Source: an uncultured Ardenticatenia bacterium (GTDB lineage: Bacteria; Chloroflexota; Anaerolineae; Promineifilales; Promineifilaceae). From it: DNA of 9,480 nt. Position 1 is the stretch's first letter, and each line of letters begins with the position of its first letter. Below the pieces are notes generated by a model that saw nothing but the letters and a program-made list of their open reading frames with translations, did not search any database and had not been told where the DNA came from. Shown in pieces: positions 7,000-9,480 of this stretch. A program made the translations under genes and the position numbers. The DNA lies in the NCBI GenBank assembly GCA_937858165.1, contig CALLZA010000662.1:1-9480 (forward strand), written 5' to 3'.

Positions 7000-8280
7000 C
7001 TACGGCGCGATCTCTTCGATCGTGATGCGCGCCATGGCGTCGCCGGCGGGCGCGTTGGGGTTGCGCGACGGGTCGCGGGGGGTGATGGCCTCGACGACAT
7101 CCATACCTTCGATGACGCGGCCGAAGATGGTATACGAGCCGTCGAGCTGGCTAACGTCGCCATAGGTGATGTACCACTGGCTGCCGTTGGTGTTCGGCCC
7201 GGCGTTAGCCATGGCCACGATGCCGTTGGCGTTGTGAGATAAGGTGCGGTCGATCTCGTTGGGGATCATGTAGCCGGGGCCGCCGCGGCCGGTGCCGCTG
7301 GGATCGCCCGTCTGGGCCACAAAGCCGGGCAGCACGCGGTGGAAGGTAACGCCGTCGAACCAGCCCTCGCGCGCCAGAAAGACGAAGCTATTGACCGTCT
7401 GCGGGGCCGACTTGGGCAGCAGTTCGATGGTGAACGTGCCGCCGTTGGCCATCTCTACGTGGGCCAGATAGCGAGCGTCGCTGTTGATGCTCATGGCCGG
7501 CGCGGACTGGAATTGCCGGGCCTTCAATTGCTGAATCTTGATTTCGTCGTTCACAAAAGCCTCCCAGGCTTCGAAGTCTCGGGGCAGGCTTTCGCCGGGA
7601 AAGATCTGCCCGTTGACAATGGCCGCCGGTGTGCCGGGCAATCCCAGGGCGACGGCGTCTTGCTCTGAATCGCTGACGTACGCGGCGTAGTCGCCGTTGT
7701 CGAGCGCGGCGGCGAACGCTTCGCCATCCAGCCCCAACTCCACAGCCAGATCGATAAAGAACTGGCGTGCCTCGTCGGTGCTCATGTTACTCCACTCCGC
7801 CTGGCGCTCGAACAGGGCGTCGTGGTACTGCCAGAACTGCTCCTGCGCGCCGGCGGCTTCGGCTGCTTCGGCCGCCTTCTGGGCGTTAGCGTGGATGCTC
7901 GTCAGCGGAAAGTGACGGTAGATTATCTGGACATCATTCGGGTAAGCGTCTGCCAGACGCTTTAGCAGGGGGGCAAACCCTGCGCAGCCCGGTCACTGGA
8001 AGTCGCCATACTCGATGATGGTCACCGCCGGCTCTGTCAGGTCGCCCATCTTCCAGTCGCGTTCGCGGGCCAGGGTGGGGTTGTCGGTGGTCGCGGGTGT
8101 ATCGGCCGGATTGGTGGCGGTCTCGCTATCAGTGGTCGCTGCCGCCGTGGCCTCGGCCGCGGTTGGCGCGGCTTCTGCGCCCGGTTCGGCTACGTCGGCC
8201 GGCGTCAGCGTGTCGCCGCCCGAAGCGCAGGCTGCCAGGAACAGCAGCAGCGGGAGGAGCAGCCAGATGAGTCGTTTCAT
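7000..8280 (-). CDS. Selenocysteine-containing DsbA-like/cyclophilin fusion lipoprotein (in-frame TGA at 7995-7993)
   Basis: Read through one in-frame TGA, this is a single 426-residue protein. Residues 1-18 form a lipoprotein signal peptide with lipobox L-A-A-C (C18), and an Ala/Thr/Glu-rich linker runs to about 70. A DsbA/thioredoxin-like domain (about 75-255) contains T-I-I-E-Y-G-D-F-Q-U-P-G-C. U96 is encoded by TGA where the family has the nucleophilic Cys. C99 is the resolving Cys, and the cis-proline loop G-T-P is at 216-218. A cyclophilin domain (about 270-426) has F-H-R (313-315), N-G-S-Q-W-Y-I-T and I-F-G-R-V-I-E-G-M-D-V-V. Predicted role: thiol-disulfide exchange or reduction plus prolyl isomerisation on proteins outside the membrane. 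No Cys remains other than C18 and C99, so without U96 the redox site would be dead. The frame shows no other lesion to the TAG stop. Alternatives are a TGC/TGT-to-TGA error or a recent nonsense mutation. A start-to-stop annotation would give a 95-residue stub (7993-8280) and an ATG-started fragment at 7785. Confidence 0.9.
7944..7983 (-). promoter_or_regulatory. Candidate bacterial SECIS hairpins downstream of the TGA
   Basis: Two stem-loops follow the TGA within the coding sequence. Hairpin A (7983-7965) pairs GCAGGG with CCCTGC around TTTGCCC and starts nine bases after the TGA. Its loop lies about 15 bases downstream, close to the E. coli fdhF geometry. If the top G-C pair opens, the loop begins with GU. 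Hairpin B (7962-7944) is a perfect eight-pair stem, AAGCGTCT with AGACGCTT, around a GGC loop that begins 38 bases after the TGA, slightly beyond the usual range as I recall it. A guanine at the start of the apical loop is the known SelB-recognition preference. Bacterial SECIS elements are poorly conserved, so this is suggestive only. Confidence 0.45.
7993..7995 (-). other. In-frame TGA at the catalytic Cys position (putative Sec codon)
   Basis: The minus-strand codons read TTC CAG TGA CCG GGC TGC GCA, that is F-Q-U-P-G-C-A. DsbA-like proteins have C-x-x-C here. Homologous sequence continues in the same frame on both sides. The molybdopterin-fold, EEP and GH63-like genes in this window all end in TGA, so TGA is a normal stop in this genome and must be recoded locally if it is read through. 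Confidence 0.75.
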
Positions 8281-8299
8281 GGGCAGTTGTCCCCTGTCA

Positions 8300-8369
8300 G
8301 TAGTCAGTGGGTCAGTAGATCAGCGGGTCAGTTAGACTGACCTACTCATCTACTAACCCACTGACCTAC
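8300..8369. repeat. Imperfect long hairpin of tandem octamers between pnp and the Sec gene
   Basis: The arms 8300-8332 and 8336-8369 are complementary with one single-base bulge and a few mismatches, around a three-base TAG loop. The left arm is a degenerate tandem array: GTCAGTGG, GTCAGTAG, ATCAGCGG, GTCAGTTA. These are the same units as in the palindrome at 6931-6980; AGTCAGTGGGTCAGT differs from its counterpart there at two of 15 bases. It occupies most of the 97-base gap between the pnp stop and the lipoprotein start. A weak GGGG (8291-8294 on the opposite strand) is the only ribosome-binding-like sequence before the ATG at 8280. Confidence 0.85.
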
Positions 8370-8377
8370 TTCTTTCC

Positions 8378-9259
8378 TTAGCGACGCGGCCCGCGGTTGC
8401 GGTCGCCGCCGCCGCCACCACGCCGATCACCGCCGCCACGACGGTCGCCGCCGTTGCCGCCGCGCGGGCCGCCGCTGGGCTTGCGGGCCGAGTCCTGAGC
8501 GCGGGCCTCATCGAGGCTCCAGCCTTCCAGCACTGCCCGCCGCGACAGGCGAATCTTGCCTTCGCTGCTGACGTCAGTAACCATGACCATGACCTCGTCA
8601 CCCATCCGCACGGCGTCTTCGACCTTTTGCAGGTGCTCGGTCGCCAGTTGCGAGATGTGGACCATGCCGTCCTGGCCGGGGGTCAACTCAACGAAGACGC
8701 CGAAGTCGGTGATGCGCACGACCTTGCCGGTGAAGATCTCGCCCGGCTCCGGGTCGTGGGACAGGGCGTGGATGCGCTCCAGCGCCGCCTCGGCCTTCAG
8801 GCCATCGACGCCGGCCACGAAGACCGTGCCGTCGTCCTGGATATCGACCGAGACCTCGAACTCCTCTTCCAGACCGCGGATGGTGGCCCCGCCCTTGCCG
8901 ATGATGGCGCCGATCTTCTCCGGATCGACCTTGATCGTCAGCATGCGCGGCGCGAACTTGCTCAGTTCCGTACGGGGCGCGGCGATGGTGGCCAGCATGC
9001 TGTCGAGGATTTCCATCCGGCCGACGCGGGCCTGCTCCAGTGCTTGCGACATAATGTTCATGTCGAGGCCACTGATCTTAATGTCCATCTGCAGGGCGGT
9101 GATGCCGTCGCTGGTGCCGGCGACTTTGAAGTCCATGTCGCCCAGATGATCTTCCAGCCCCTGGATGTCGGAGAGGATGGCGTGTTTCGTGCCGTCAGTC
9201 ACCAGGCCCATCGCCACACCGGCTACCGGCCGTTTGATGGGCACGCCGCAGTCCATCAG
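8378..9259 (-). CDS. pnp: Polynucleotide phosphorylase, C-terminal part (5' end missing)
   Basis: PNPase is the phosphorolytic 3'-5' exoribonuclease of the RNA degradosome and RNA quality control, and works as a trimer. The 293 residues present begin in the second RNase PH domain at L-M-D-C-G-V-P-I. They include E-D-H-L-G-D-M-D-F-K-V-A-G (36-48), whose D37 and D43 match the metal-binding Asp486/Asp492 of the E. coli enzyme. A KH domain follows with the G-K-G-G loop (121-124). An S1 domain (about 174-242) has T-G-K-V-V-R-I-T-D-F-G-V-F-V and M-V-H-I-S-Q-L. The tail (257-293) is Gly/Arg-rich with repeated D-R-R-G-G-G, a likely RNA-binding extension. The stop is TAA at 8380-8378. The true 5' portion is lost: sequence to the right of 9259 is adapter, so the open frame continuing to 9463 and its R-S-S-A-A-S-D-V-Y-K-R-Q peptide are artefactual. 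Confidence 0.97.
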   Translation of the reverse strand: MMDCGVPIKRPVAGVAMGLVTDGTKHAILSDIQGLEDHLGDMDFKVAGTSDGITALQMDIKISGLDMNIMSQALEQARVGRMEILDSMLATIAAPRTELSKFAPRMLTIKVDPEKIGAIIGKGGATIRGLEEEFEVSVDIQDDGTVFVAGVDGLKAEAALERIHALSHDPEPGEIFTGKVVRITDFGVFVELTPGQDGMVHISQLATEHLQKVEDAVRMGDEVMVMVTDVSSEGKIRLSRRAVLEGWSLDEARAQDSARKPSGGPRGGNGGDRRGGGDRRGGGGGDRNRGPRR

Positions 9260-9329
9260 CTGTCTCTTATACACATCTGACGCTGCCGACGAGCGATCTA
9301 GTGTAGATCTCGGTGGTCGCCGTATCATT
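9260..9329 (+). other. Illumina Nextera i5 adapter (library artefact)
   Basis: The transposase mosaic end CTGTCTCTTATACACATCT occupies 9260-9278. The read 1 adapter remainder GACGCTGCCGACGA follows at 9279-9292, then an eight-base index GCGATCTA (reverse complement TAGATCGC, the Nextera 501 index) at 9293-9300. The complete P5 flow-cell sequence in reverse complement ends at 9329. This is read-through of a short insert, not biology. Confidence 0.99.
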
Positions 9330-9480
9330 AAAAAAAAAAACAAATGCACACGAGGGAGTACGCACAGCCTAATCACACAACAACTGCGAGAAGAACACAC
9401 AGCAAGACAGCAACACTCACACACGATACAACGTACCATAAACGCAAAGACGAATAACTCCATAAGAACGAATGCAAAGG
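9330..9480. other. Post-adapter poly-A and random base calls
   Basis: A run of 11 A (9330-9340) follows directly after the end of the P5 sequence. After it comes AC-rich sequence with no coding character and a base composition unlike the contig. This is what a sequencer emits after running off the end of the template. Confidence 0.95.

Noticed and set aside
5034..7025. Plus-strand open frame of 663 codons opposite the EEP and GH63-like genes
   Set aside because: Its translation has no recognisable domain and is Arg/Gln/Gly-rich. The minus strand there encodes two well-supported proteins with conserved motifs, so this is a high-GC antisense shadow.
7000..7785. Stand-alone 261-residue cyclophilin starting at the ATG at 7785
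   Set aside because: The ATG lies inside the DsbA-like domain and has no signal peptide. Homologous DsbA sequence continues upstream in frame to the TGA and beyond, so this is the 3' part of one gene.
7993..7995. Genome-wide reassignment of TGA to an amino acid
   Set aside because: Genes ending at 3610, 4626 and 5409 use TGA as their natural stop at the expected end of their domains.
6931..8369. Rho-independent terminators at the two octamer palindromes
   Set aside because: The stems are strong, but neither strand has a U run directly after the stem. The arms are repeated between loci, which fits a dispersed repeat better. A terminator role is not excluded.
9260..9463. N-terminal extension of the pnp open frame with Cys-rich residues
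   Set aside because: It is translated from Nextera adapter and post-adapter noise.

Overview
The window looks like one short-read metagenomic contig from a GC-rich bacterium. A Chloroflexota (Anaerolineae-type) origin is my best guess. It rests on gene style and on repeat-rich intergenic DNA, not on a marker comparison, so it is tentative. Both contig ends carry artefact sequence. Positions 9260-9329 are a complete Nextera i5 adapter, followed by poly-A and random base calls to 9480. The first ~120 bases are degraded, with G/C homopolymer noise.

Layout from left to right. (1) A methyltransferase lies on the minus strand and runs off the left end (start at 1078). It has an N-terminal zinc-binding domain and resembles sugar C-methyltransferases. 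(2) lepA (elongation factor 4) is on the minus strand, 1157-2959. (3) A small plus-strand protein with a molybdopterin-oxidoreductase fold lies at 3143-3610. It is divergent from lepA and converges with the next gene, with stops six bases apart. (4) A tightly packed minus-strand trio follows in transcription order: a GH63/mannosylglycerate-hydrolase-like (alpha/alpha)6 protein (5409-6920), an endonuclease/exonuclease/phosphatase-fold hydrolase (4626-5408), and a membrane-anchored family 2 glycosyltransferase (3617-4618). (5) A lipoprotein fusing a DsbA-like domain to a cyclophilin lies at 7000-8280. (6) The 3' part of pnp (polynucleotide phosphorylase) lies at 8378-9259 and is cut by the adapter.

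The most interesting feature is in gene 5. Its reading frame is interrupted only once, by a TGA at 7995-7993. That codon sits exactly where the first catalytic cysteine of the DsbA CxxC motif should be, giving U-P-G-C. More than 300 intact codons follow to the natural stop. TGA is used as an ordinary stop by three neighbouring genes, so this is not a genome-wide code change. Two hairpins follow the TGA and could serve as a bacterial SECIS. The simplest reading is a selenocysteine-containing, surface-anchored disulfide oxidoreductase/prolyl isomerase. A conventional annotation would split it into a 95-residue stub and a 261-residue cyclophilin.

All four larger intergenic gaps hold a self-complementary element of roughly 50-70 bases. 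Their arms are built from degenerate tandem units of 7, 8 or 9 bases. The two elements flanking the DsbA-cyclophilin gene belong to the same octamer family. The GH63-like protein appears to lack both catalytic carboxylates of its family.
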